NCBI RefSeq assembly: GCF_003856835.1
Contig: NZ_CP034145.1
Coordinates: 558,001-622,000 of the forward strand
Length of the DNA stretch: 64,000 nt
DNA from: Haloplanus aerogenes
GTDB taxonomy: Archaea > Halobacteriota > Halobacteria > Halobacteriales > Haloferacaceae
Direction: 5' to 3'
The first letter of the stretch is position 1. The number at the start of each line of letters is the position of its first letter. Position numbers and translations under genes: made by a program. Below, in pieces: positions 24,614-31,729 of the stretch. Below the pieces are notes generated by a model. The model did not search any database and was not told the DNA's origin. It saw only the letters and a list, made by a program, of their open reading frames with translations.

Positions 24614-24699
24614 CTATAGTAGCGTTTGGAACTGCTCACACACCTGATCGCCAGACGACGTGCGATCAGGTGTGCGATGACTTACAAACGCTACTATAG
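24614..24699. repeat. Hairpin element B after RaSEA
   Basis: An 86-nt nested palindrome. Outer arms CTATAGTAGCGTTTG (24614-24628) and CAAACGCTACTATAG (24685-24699) are exact complements. Inner arms CACACCTGATCGC (24639-24651) and GCGATCAGGTGTG (24662-24674) are also exact. The inner CTGATCGC core is shared with element A, and the outer TAGCGTTTGGAACTG is shared with element C. Confidence 0.8.
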
Positions 24700-24782
24700 C
24701 GCTCCTCCCTCGTGCGGATAGCCCCGATTATTTCCGCTACAACAGATTCTTTGACTGTTAGACAGCCAGATGGTCCAGATCG

Positions 24783-25865
24783 ATGGTAGACGAAACAGTT
24801 GGCACGCCGAGAAATTCGGCACCGGATGTCGACCATACCTATACCCCCGACGAGTTCATCGACCTTCCGTCCGGGCTCACATTTACGCGTCTGCTCCTCC
24901 TCATCGTGGTGGTCGTCGTCGCGGTCGATTACCTCGTCACTGGCCTTCCGGATGGCGTGATTCCGTACAATTACCAGTTCCTCGTGGGTATCGTTTACTG
25001 TCTCTCTGCGGTCGTTGTTCTGGAGAAGATATATAATCGATACGACCGCGCTCGGTTGGAACTGGTTAGCCTCTCGGAACGCACGTCCGATGTCGTGATT
25101 GTCGACGAATACGAGATCAATGGTGAGCAGATCGACCGGGAGTTTCAATCGTTACTTGACAAGGGTTTTCACCCCGTCGTCATCGTTGGCGGCGGCGTGG
25201 TCGGCGGTGCGTTCGTATACGGAGTTATGTGGGGTCTCGATGTCTTTTGGGCCTATCCATATCACTTGACAAACTACCTGTATGGCGCTGTTCATGGCCT
25301 GTATTACGGGCCGTTGGCCGTCGGGATGTATCTCATACATCGGATCTCGAACACGTATATCTCGGATATCGACATCCTAGCACCGGACGGATTGGGTGGA
25401 TATCGGGCGATGGGAGACGCTCTCGTGTCGATAATCACCTATGCGATCTTTCTCGTCACGCTCGATTTCATCATCATCTCGAGCATCTCGTTTCTCGACA
25501 ACCCGATTTTCCGCGGGGTAGCGATGGTGATATACGCTGCTATGCTTGGCTTTTTCCTGCTTCTTACTCTCTACGCAACCATCGCCATTCGAAGGCGGTT
25601 ACTGGACATCCAAGAGCGGAAGATCGATATAATGCGCGAGTATTTCAACGAGACGGAGACTACATTCTGGCGCAAACAGGCTGAAGGAATCAACTCGGAA
25701 GCTGAAGCCTCCGAAATCATGACAATGTATACGATGTTTGACCATCTCAATCAGATGGCGCTATGGCCGTTGAACCTCTACTCGTTCGCGAAACTCGCTA
25801 TCAGTCTCGGGAGTTCGCTGTTTGTTTTCGCGCTCGACTACGGTATTCTCTCTCTTCCCTTTTGA
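24783..25865 (+). CDS. Uncharacterised multi-span membrane protein, 360 aa, lower GC
   Basis: About six hydrophobic segments are visible (near residues 36-56, 66-84, 128-150, 165-186, 212-236 and 242-266), with a charged helical region near 270-320. No transporter or enzyme signature is recognisable. Base composition is clearly less GC-rich than neighbouring genes and codon use is less biased, suggesting recent acquisition. It lies between a hairpin element and a short orphan coding tail. A 14-nt match to the hairpin terminus (TTTCAATCGTTACT) occurs within it at 25143-25156. Start ATG 24783 gives the best N-terminus. Confidence 0.65.
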   Translation: MVDETVGTPRNSAPDVDHTYTPDEFIDLPSGLTFTRLLLLIVVVVVAVDYLVTGLPDGVIPYNYQFLVGIVYCLSAVVVLEKIYNRYDRARLELVSLSERTSDVVIVDEYEINGEQIDREFQSLLDKGFHPVVIVGGGVVGGAFVYGVMWGLDVFWAYPYHLTNYLYGAVHGLYYGPLAVGMYLIHRISNTYISDIDILAPDGLGGYRAMGDALVSIITYAIFLVTLDFIIISSISFLDNPIFRGVAMVIYAAMLGFFLLLTLYATIAIRRRLLDIQERKIDIMREYFNETETTFWRKQAEGINSEAEASEIMTMYTMFDHLNQMALWPLNLYSFAKLAISLGSSLFVFALDYGILSLPF

Positions 25866-25976
25866 TTCTTCGACGCCCTCCGCGACACGCTCCCGGAGCG
25901 CGAGTCGGCGGCCGACCGCCGGTTCCGGCAGGCCCAGTGCCGGACCAATCAGGCGATTGCGGCCGAGAAGCTTTAG
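25866..25976 (+). pseudogene. Orphan C-terminal coding remnant
   Basis: Directly after the TGA of the membrane gene the same frame stays open for 36 codons to TAG 25974-25976, with residues such as FFDALRDTLPERESAADRRF. GC content returns to the chromosomal level here, unlike the preceding gene. It has no start codon of its own. It may be the broken tail of an older gene displaced by the lower-GC insert, or chance open frame. Confidence 0.3.
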
Positions 25977-26101
25977 AGCGCTCGTCTATGGTGTCGTTAG
26001 CGCCCGACAGGGCCATCCTGTGATCCGCTACGGTCTCGTTACCGACGAGGTATGCGACTCATACACATGATCGGTGGCGACGTACGCGATAGCATCCACT
26101 C

Positions 26102-26239
26102 ATGACTCGTATCGACGTTCACAGTTCCGACCTGAACTGCACGGCGTTTCGCCACCCCGACGGGTGGTTCGAAATCCGCGAGAACGGCAACGGCGACGGC
26201 TGGATACGCACCTGCTCGCCGGTGTGGATCGAGATGTAG
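26102..26239 (+). CDS. Haloarchaeal microprotein, 45 aa
   Basis: ATG 26102 to TAG 26237-26239 encodes MTRIDVHSSDLNCTAF followed by RHPDGWFEIRENGNGDGWIR and a short C-terminus SPVWIEM. The alternation of hydrophobic and polar residues suggests a single small beta-sheet. The sequence looks like real coding and resembles short conserved haloarchaeal proteins I have seen without function. It ends 1 nt before the convergent purQ stop. An upstream TCATACAC stretch about 28 nt before the ATG could be its promoter. Confidence 0.6.
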   Translation: MTRIDVHSSDLNCTAFRHPDGWFEIRENGNGDGWIRTCSPVWIEM

Positions 26240-26240
26240 T

Positions 26241-26933
26241 TTAGACTTCGGCCAGCGCCGCCTCGAAGCCCCGCAGGACTCCCGCGCCATCCGTCCCGTC
26301 GAGGTCCGGTAGCGTCGCCCGCTCGGGGTGGGGCATCATCACCGCGACGGTGTCGCGGTCGCCGAGGACGCCGGCGACGTTCCCGCGTGACCCGTTGGGG
26401 TTCGCCGCGTCGGTTACTTCTCCACTGGCATCGCAGTACCGAAGCAGGATACGGTCCTCGTCGACGAGGCGGTCGTACGTCTCGTCGCTCGCCTCGAAGC
26501 GCCCCTCGCCGTGGGCGATGGGGAGGGAGAGCACCTCGCCCTCGTCGTACGCCTGCGTCCACGGCGTGTCGGCGTTCTCGACGCGGACGTGGACGCGTTC
26601 ACACTGGAAGCGCGCGCTCCGGTTGATGGTGAACGCGCCCGGAGTAAGCCCCGCTTCACACCCGATCTGCGCGCCGTTGCAGACGCCGAGGACGGGCATT
26701 CCCTCGCTCGCCGCCTCGCGCACCTCCTCGACGATGGGGGTGCGCGCCGCCATCACGCCCGCGCGGAGATAGTCGCCGTAGGAGAAGCCGCCGGGGAGCA
26801 TGACGCCCGTCGCGTCCGCGGGCAGGCCGTCCTCGTACCAGACGCGTTCGGCGTCGATGCCGAGGTGATCGAGCGCACGCACGGAATCGCGGTCGCAGTT
26901 GCTCCCGCCGAACTGGATCACCGCGACCGTCAT
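26241..26933 (-). CDS. purQ: Phosphoribosylformylglycinamidine synthase, glutaminase subunit PurQ
   Basis: A 230-aa class I glutamine amidotransferase supplying ammonia for FGAM synthesis, the fourth step of purine biosynthesis. The nucleophile is the Cys in VLGVCNGAQIG. The N-terminal QFGGSNCDRD, the LPGGFSYGDYLRAG loop and the C-terminal MMPHPERA with catalytic His/Glu are all present. It works with PurS and PurL; PurL is not in the window. Its ATG overlaps the purS stop by 4 nt, so the two are coupled in a purC-purS-purQ operon. Confidence 0.95.
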   Translation of the reverse strand: MTVAVIQFGGSNCDRDSVRALDHLGIDAERVWYEDGLPADATGVMLPGGFSYGDYLRAGVMAARTPIVEEVREAASEGMPVLGVCNGAQIGCEAGLTPGAFTINRSARFQCERVHVRVENADTPWTQAYDEGEVLSLPIAHGEGRFEASDETYDRLVDEDRILLRYCDASGEVTDAANPNGSRGNVAGVLGDRDTVAVMMPHPERATLPDLDGTDGAGVLRGFEAALAEV

Positions 26934-27181
26934 CGCTGTGTGACCTCGACCTCGTAGTCGTGGATGGTCGGGTTCGCGAGCAGTCGCTCGGCCATCTCGT
27001 CGGCGCGGTCGGCGGCGGCCTCCGCCGAATCCGCGTCGAGGTCGACCTCGAACCGGTCGGCCGATCGGAGATCCTCGAGTTCGAACCCGAGTCGTTCGAG
27101 CGCACGCTGGGTCGTCTCCGCCTCCGGATCGAGGACGCCCCGCTTGAGTCGCACCGTGACCGTCGCGGTGTATGCCGTCAT
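26930..27181 (-). CDS. purS: Phosphoribosylformylglycinamidine synthase subunit PurS
   Basis: An 83-aa protein, the usual PurS size, with VTVRLKRGVLDPEAETTQRA at the N-terminus and the closing NPTIHDYEVEV. It bridges PurQ and PurL in the FGAM synthase complex. ATG 27181 (MTAYTATVTV) is chosen over the longer frame to 27247, whose extra residues are Arg-rich and unlike the family. It lies 46 nt after purC and overlaps purQ. Confidence 0.93.
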   Translation of the reverse strand: MTAYTATVTVRLKRGVLDPEAETTQRALERLGFELEDLRSADRFEVDLDADSAEAAADRADEMAERLLANPTIHDYEVEVTQR

Positions 27182-27227
27182 CGCTCGACCGTCGGTGGCC
27201 GGGCGCAAAAGCCGTTTTGGAGTCCGT

Positions 27228-28241
27228 CTACAGGTCGCGAACCGCATCCACCGCGTCGTCGATGCTCGGCGCGTCGAACCACGCCGCGCCCGTGTAGGCG
27301 TTCGCGCCCGCGGCGTACATATCCGCCACAGCGGCGATCACGTCGGCCGGAAGCGGCTTCGGCTCCTCCTCACAGAGCGGCCGCCAGTCGGCCACGCCCT
27401 GCCGGTCCGCCTCGGCTTTCGCCTCGCTCACCGCCTCGACCCACTCGGGGTGGGTGCGCTTGTAGTACTGGCGCACCACCTCCTTCGACACCTCCTGTCC
27501 GTCGTAGGCGAAGCGGTTCTCGTCGAAGGTGCCGACCACGTCGGCCACGCGGATCTCGCCGTCGACGTAGCAACACTCGATCTTGCCGTCCTCGTGGACG
27601 AAGCCCGTCGCTTCCGCTCGCTCCGTGACGACGCGGTTCACCTCGCGCGCCAAGTTGTCGAGGGCGTCGATATCCGCGACACCCGCGATGCGGTCCGCGT
27701 CCGTGCGGTCGAGATAGCGGTCCTGCTCCTCGTACTTCGTCGAGAATTCGACGACGGGTTCGGGCAGGTCGACCGGTTCGTCGGGCCACGCGTCGTGATC
27801 GAGACCGTAGTCGCTCGGCGCCCCCCGCTTCCGGAGGCTCGACCCGACCGGCACCGTGTTGCGGAAGACGATTTCGAGCGGGATCAGGTAGTTCGACCCC
27901 GCGGTGGCGTGATAGGCGTCGTAGTCGTACGTGCCGTCCTCGAACGGCAGGTCGGGCACCTGCACGAGTTCGATGGCGAGTTCGTGTGGCGCTTCCTCGA
28001 CTTCGTCGAGGGGGACGGCGTCCGGTCCCACGCCGCGGTAGTGGGTCGGTACGCCCTCGCGTTCGAGCAGTTCGAAGTTGAACGCGCCCATCGTACAGAG
28101 GCTCCGACCCTTGTCCGGGATCTGGTCGGGCATCCCTCCCCAGTCGAAGACGGAGTAGTCGTCGGTGAAATCGAAGCGTCCGCGCCCCGTCGCCGTCGCC
28201 GTGGGTTCGCGCTCGACGCGGAACTCCTTGACGCTGGTCAT
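27228..28241 (-). CDS. purC: Phosphoribosylaminoimidazole-succinocarboxamide synthase (PurC)
   Basis: A 337-aa SAICAR synthetase that joins aspartate to CAIR in purine synthesis. Recognisable elements are [20 protein letters not shown] near the N-terminus (the ATP-binding SAICAR signature), [11 protein letters not shown], and [18 protein letters not shown] near the active site. It is longer than the bacterial enzyme (about 240 aa), as is usual in haloarchaea. ATG 28241 starts [10 protein letters not shown]; the frame runs upstream through the promoter region of the divergent gene. It is the first gene of the purC-purS-purQ operon. Confidence 0.94.
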   Translation of the reverse strand: MTSVKEFRVEREPTATATGRGRFDFTDDYSVFDWGGMPDQIPDKGRSLCTMGAFNFELLEREGVPTHYRGVGPDAVPLDEVEEAPHELAIELVQVPDLPFEDGTYDYDAYHATAGSNYLIPLEIVFRNTVPVGSSLRKRGAPSDYGLDHDAWPDEPVDLPEPVVEFSTKYEEQDRYLDRTDADRIAGVADIDALDNLAREVNRVVTERAEATGFVHEDGKIECCYVDGEIRVADVVGTFDENRFAYDGQEVSKEVVRQYYKRTHPEWVEAVSEAKAEADRQGVADWRPLCEEEPKPLPADVIAAVADMYAAGANAYTGAAWFDAPSIDDAVDAVRDL

Positions 28242-28322
28242 GGTGAGCAACGCGGTGGCCGCCGGCAAAAGCGATTCGACCCGACCCGGGATGCTTTCAC
28301 CCTCGCGCTCCTGTCTGCTCGT

Positions 28323-28886
28323 GTGACTGGTGCCTCGCGCGGATCGGCGGCCGACGGCGGGCGCGACGGCGACGAGCCGACCGTCGTCACGGTCGACCGC
28401 GATACTGCGCCCGCCCGCAACCCCGCCACCGCCGTCGACCTCCAGCGCCTCCGCGACCTGAGCCACCTGCTCGACGACTCGATCCGCGTCCCCGGCACCG
28501 ACTTCCGCATCGGGATCGAACCGCTGATCGGCCTCCTCCCCGTCGTCGGCGACGCCGTCGGTCTCGCCATCTCGACGTACGTCTTCGCCGTCGCCGCCCG
28601 CTCCGGCGTCCCGCGGGCGACGCTGGGGCGGGTCGCGGTCGTCCTCTGGATCGACGCCGTCGGCGGCGCCGTCCCCGTCCTCGGCGACCTCTTCGACGCC
28701 TACTGGAAGGCGAACCTGCGGGTGTCTGATCTGCTCGACGCCCGCCTCGACGACCCCGCGAGCGCGGCCGCCGATCGACGGTATCTCCGGCGACTGGCCG
28801 CCGTCGCCGTCGTCTGTACGCTCGTCGTCGTCGCCGTCCTCGCCGTCCTCGTGTGGTGGCTCCTCGGCTACGTCGGTGCGGTGTAG
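28323..28886 (+). CDS. DUF4112 family membrane protein
   Basis: A 187-aa protein. The conserved domain begins near residue 37 with [16 protein letters not shown] and continues through [20 protein letters not shown] and [16 protein letters not shown]-like residues, the DUF4112 pattern. Two or three hydrophobic helices are present, including a strong C-terminal one. Function of the family is unknown. GTG 28323 is chosen because it begins right after the promoter region shared with purC and keeps the acidic N-terminus. The stop TAG 28884-28886 is also the first three bases of hairpin element C. Confidence 0.82.
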   Translation: MTGASRGSAADGGRDGDEPTVVTVDRDTAPARNPATAVDLQRLRDLSHLLDDSIRVPGTDFRIGIEPLIGLLPVVGDAVGLAISTYVFAVAARSGVPRATLGRVAVVLWIDAVGGAVPVLGDLFDAYWKANLRVSDLLDARLDDPASAAADRRYLRRLAAVAVVCTLVVVAVLAVLVWWLLGYVGAV

Positions 28887-28955
28887 CGTAGCGTTTGGAA
28901 CTGATCGAACGCTGTCTTTCGACCGGCTGTGCGATGACTTCCGAACGCTGCGCTA
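28884..28955. repeat. Hairpin element C, beginning at a stop codon
   Basis: A 72-nt imperfect palindrome. The left arm TAGCGTAGCGTTTGGAA (28884-28900) pairs with TTCCGAACGCTGCGCTA (28939-28955) at 15 of 17 positions. The TAG at its left end is the stop of the DUF4112 gene. It shares TAGCGTTTGGAACTG and TGTGCGATGACTT with element B, so the two are related copies. Confidence 0.75.
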
Positions 28956-28994
28956 GATGGCAAGACAGTTACGCCCGCCAGCCCCTCACCCGGT

Positions 28995-30275
28995 ATGAGC
29001 CTCCTCGACGACGCACGCCGACTCGCGGCGACCGGGCCGGTGTGTGACGCGTGCCTGGGGCGCGTCTTCGCTGACCGGAGTTTCGGGCTGACCAACGCCG
29101 AACGCGGCCGGTCGCTCCGCGTCGCCGCCGCCCTCGACGACGACGAACCCTTCGACCCTGTCGACATCGCGGACTGCTGGGTCTGCGAGGGGCGGTGTGC
29201 CGAGTTCGACGACTGGGCCGAACGCGCCGCCGAGTCGGTCGACGGGGTGGAGTTTGCCACCTATCAGGTCGGCACCCGGACGCCTCCGCTGATCGAGGAG
29301 AACGAGCGCCTGCTTCGCGAGGAAATCGGCGCCGACGCCGACGCCGGCGAACCGTTCAAGGCGGAGTTCAACCGCGAGGTAGGCAAGCGGGTCGGCCGCC
29401 TGACCGACACCGAGGTGGATTTCGAGCGCCCGGACGTGCAGTTCGTCCTCGACCTCGACGCCGACCGCGTGGAGACGGAGATCAACTCCGCCTTCGTCTA
29501 CGGCCGCTACCGCAAACTCGAACGCGACATTCCGCAGACGGAGTGGCCCTGTCGCGAGTGTGACGGGAGCGGGCGACAGGGGAGCCAGCCCTGTGACCAC
29601 TGCGGCGGGTCGGGCTACCTCTACGACCGGAGCGTCGAGGGGCTGATCGCACCCCTCGTCGAGGACGTGATGGACGGCGTCGACGCCGTCTTCCACGGTG
29701 CGGGCCGCGAAGACGTGGACGCCAAGATGCTCGGCACCGGCCGCCCGTTCGTCGTCGAGGTGAAGGAACCCCGGCGGCGCGATATCGACACCGACCGCCT
29801 GCAGGAGGACGTGAACGCCTTCGCCGAGGGTGCCGTCGAGGTGGAGGGGCTCCGTCTGGCCACCTACGAGATGGTTGAGCGCGTGAAACGGCTGGACGCG
29901 AGCAAGACCTACCGCGCCGAAGTCACGTTCGACGAACCGGTCGACGCCGACGCGTTCACGGACGCCCTCGCCGACCTCGACGGCGCGACGGTCGAGCAGT
30001 ACACGCCCCAGCGGGTCGATCACCGGCGCGCGAACCTGACCCGGACGCGCGAGGTGTACGCCATGTCGGGCGACCTCGACGACGCCACCCACGCCACGGT
30101 CGAGATTCACGGCGCGGGCGGCCTCTACGTGAAGGAACTCGTCTCCGGCGACGACGGCCGGACGGAGCCGAGCCTCGCCGGCTTGCTCGGTGTCGGCGCC
30201 CGCGTCACTGCCCTCGATGTACTGGCTGTGGAGGGAGAGGAGGAGTCGTTCGAGGACGAGGCGTACTTCGCCTGA
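28995..30275 (+). CDS. pus10: tRNA pseudouridine(54/55) synthase Pus10
   Basis: A 426-aa Pus10. Two N-terminal Cys pairs (CDACLGR and CWVCEGRC) form the zinc site beside a THUMP-like domain. A DnaJ-like knuckle with two CxxCxGxG units lies near residues 184-207, as in other archaeal Pus10. The catalytic Asp is in GREDVDAKMLGTGRPF. It makes pseudouridine at tRNA positions 54 and 55, replacing bacterial TruB in this role. The product at 54 is the substrate of TrmY, encoded at 13191. The gene begins about 40 nt after hairpin element C. Confidence 0.94.
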   Translation: MSLLDDARRLAATGPVCDACLGRVFADRSFGLTNAERGRSLRVAAALDDDEPFDPVDIADCWVCEGRCAEFDDWAERAAESVDGVEFATYQVGTRTPPLIEENERLLREEIGADADAGEPFKAEFNREVGKRVGRLTDTEVDFERPDVQFVLDLDADRVETEINSAFVYGRYRKLERDIPQTEWPCRECDGSGRQGSQPCDHCGGSGYLYDRSVEGLIAPLVEDVMDGVDAVFHGAGREDVDAKMLGTGRPFVVEVKEPRRRDIDTDRLQEDVNAFAEGAVEVEGLRLATYEMVERVKRLDASKTYRAEVTFDEPVDADAFTDALADLDGATVEQYTPQRVDHRRANLTRTREVYAMSGDLDDATHATVEIHGAGGLYVKELVSGDDGRTEPSLAGLLGVGARVTALDVLAVEGEEESFEDEAYFA

Positions 30276-30338
30276 CGGTCGTCGACTGACGCCGCACCGG
30301 GCGCGGAGTACATAGGCATCGGGTGCCTACACGCCCCC

Positions 30339-30878
30339 ATGACCGACGATCACGCCCTCGCAACGCTCGCTGGCGGCTGCTTCTGGTGTCTCGAAGCCCC
30401 GTTCGAGGAACTCGGCGGCGTCCACGCGGTGACTTCCGGTTACGCCGGCGGCCACGTCGCGGAGCCGACCTACGAGGACGTGTGTTCGGGTGAGACCGGC
30501 CACGCCGAAGTCGTCCAGATCGAATACGATCCCGACCGCATCTCTTACGCCGACCTGCTGGCGGTCTTCTTCGCGCTCCACGACCCGACGACGAAGGATC
30601 GACAGGGGCCGGACGTGGGTTCGCAGTATCGCTCGGCCATCTTCACGCACGACGACGCACAACGCGAGACGGCCGAGGCGGTCATCGACGAACTGGCCGA
30701 CGAGTACGACGACCCCATCGTCACCGAAATCGAACCGCTGGAGACGTTCTATCCGGCCGAGGGCTACCACCAGAACTACTACGCCAACAACCCCCAGCGG
30801 GCGTACTGTCAGGTGCAGATCCGGCCGAAACTGCAGAAGGTGCGCGAGCAGTTCGCGGAGCAAGTGGCCGACGACTAA
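30339..30878 (+). CDS. msrA: Peptide methionine sulfoxide reductase MsrA
   Basis: A 179-aa enzyme that reduces the S-epimer of methionine sulfoxide in proteins. The catalytic Cys is in GGCFWCLEAPF (about residues 11-21), and the substrate pocket motif GYAGG, DPTTKDRQGPDVGSQYRSAI and EGYHQNYYANN are all present. Length and order are normal. A short inverted repeat TAGGCA/TGCCTA (30313-30329) lies between a weak TATA-like stretch and the ATG. The reductant would be a thioredoxin, one candidate of which is encoded at 58428. Confidence 0.95.
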   Translation: MTDDHALATLAGGCFWCLEAPFEELGGVHAVTSGYAGGHVAEPTYEDVCSGETGHAEVVQIEYDPDRISYADLLAVFFALHDPTTKDRQGPDVGSQYRSAIFTHDDAQRETAEAVIDELADEYDDPIVTEIEPLETFYPAEGYHQNYYANNPQRAYCQVQIRPKLQKVREQFAEQVADD

Positions 30879-30933
30879 CCTGTCACCAAACGTTTATTTC
30901 TCCCCGTCCACTATCGGTGTGCGGGTCAGAACC

Positions 30934-31053
30934 ATGTGTCACCATCACAAACCCGTCGACCTGATCGCGGAGCGATACGCCGAAGAGGAGGAAGAAGACG
31001 ACGCCGAGGCCGACCCCGAGACGCCGACGCTGACGCCCCCGGCGGACGACTAA
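30934..31053 (+). CDS. Microprotein with N-terminal MCHHH motif, 39 aa
   Basis: ATG 30934 to TAA 31051-31053 encodes MCHHHKPVDLIAERYAEE followed by a run of Glu/Asp and a Thr/Pro tail. The Cys-His-His-His start could bind a metal, and the middle can form one short helix. An AT-rich box near 30889-30898 (CGTTTATTTC) supports a separate transcript. It lies between msrA and rnhB. The composition is typical haloarchaeal coding; no function is known to me. Confidence 0.6.
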   Translation: MCHHHKPVDLIAERYAEEEEEDDAEADPETPTLTPPADD

Positions 31054-31090
31054 ACCGAACGATTTTGTCACCGTCCCTCCACGGCCCGGT

Positions 31091-31729
31091 ATGCAGATCG
31101 GTGCCGACGAGGCGGGCAAGGGACCGGTGCTGGGACCGATGGTCGCGGCGGCGGTGCGAGCGCCGAGCGGCGCCGTCCCCGACGCCGTCGACGACTCGAA
31201 ACGTCTCGCACCGGCCCGTCGGGAGGAACTCGCAGCGCGCCTCCGGAGCGACCCGGCCGTCGACGTGGGCGTCGCCGTCGTGACGCCGGCCCGCATCGAC
31301 GACCCCGAGACGGACATGAACTCGCTGACCGTCGCGGCGCAGGCCGAGGCCATCGAGGCGGTGGCCGTCGACGACGACGCCGTGACCGTCGACGCGGGCG
31401 ACGTGGATGCTGACCGCTTCGGCCGGCGCATCGGGTCGGGTGTCGACGCCGCGGTGACGGTGCGGTCCGAGCATCGCGCCGACGAGAACCACCCGCACGT
31501 CGCGGCGGCGAGTATCGTCGCCAAAGTCGAGCGCGACGCTCGAATCGAGGCGCTTTCGGACGACTACGGCGACGTTGGCAGCGGCTATCCGAGTGACGAA
31601 CGAACGCGAACCTTCCTCGCAGAGTACGTCCGCGATCACGGCGAGTTGCCCGCGTGTGCGCGGGCGTCGTGGTCGACGTGTGCGGACGTGCTGGCGGCGG
31701 CGGAGCAGTCCTCCCTGTCGGAGTTCTAG
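31091..31729 (+). CDS. rnhB: Ribonuclease HII
   Basis: A 212-aa RNase H type 2 that removes RNA from RNA-DNA hybrids and single ribonucleotides from DNA. The signature GADEAGKGPVLGPMV at residues 4-18 holds the first catalytic Asp and Glu. The second Asp is in VDAGDVDADRF, and the DENHPHVAAASIVAKVERD segment is typical of archaeal RNase HII. Its stop overlaps the convergent secD stop by 4 nt. Confidence 0.95.
   Translation: MQIGADEAGKGPVLGPMVAAAVRAPSGAVPDAVDDSKRLAPARREELAARLRSDPAVDVGVAVVTPARIDDPETDMNSLTVAAQAEAIEAVAVDDDAVTVDAGDVDADRFGRRIGSGVDAAVTVRSEHRADENHPHVAAASIVAKVERDARIEALSDDYGDVGSGYPSDERTRTFLAEYVRDHGELPACARASWSTCADVLAAAEQSSLSEF

Noticed and set aside
26000-26050. Possible tRNA-like fold (GGGCCATCCTGTGATCC region)
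   Set aside because: No acceptor stem or T-arm can be formed; only a 5-bp stem (CTCGT/ACGAG).
27182-27247. Extended N-terminus for PurS
   Set aside because: The extra 22 residues are Arg-rich and lie in the short purC-purS gap; PurS proteins start at the MTAYTATVTV position.
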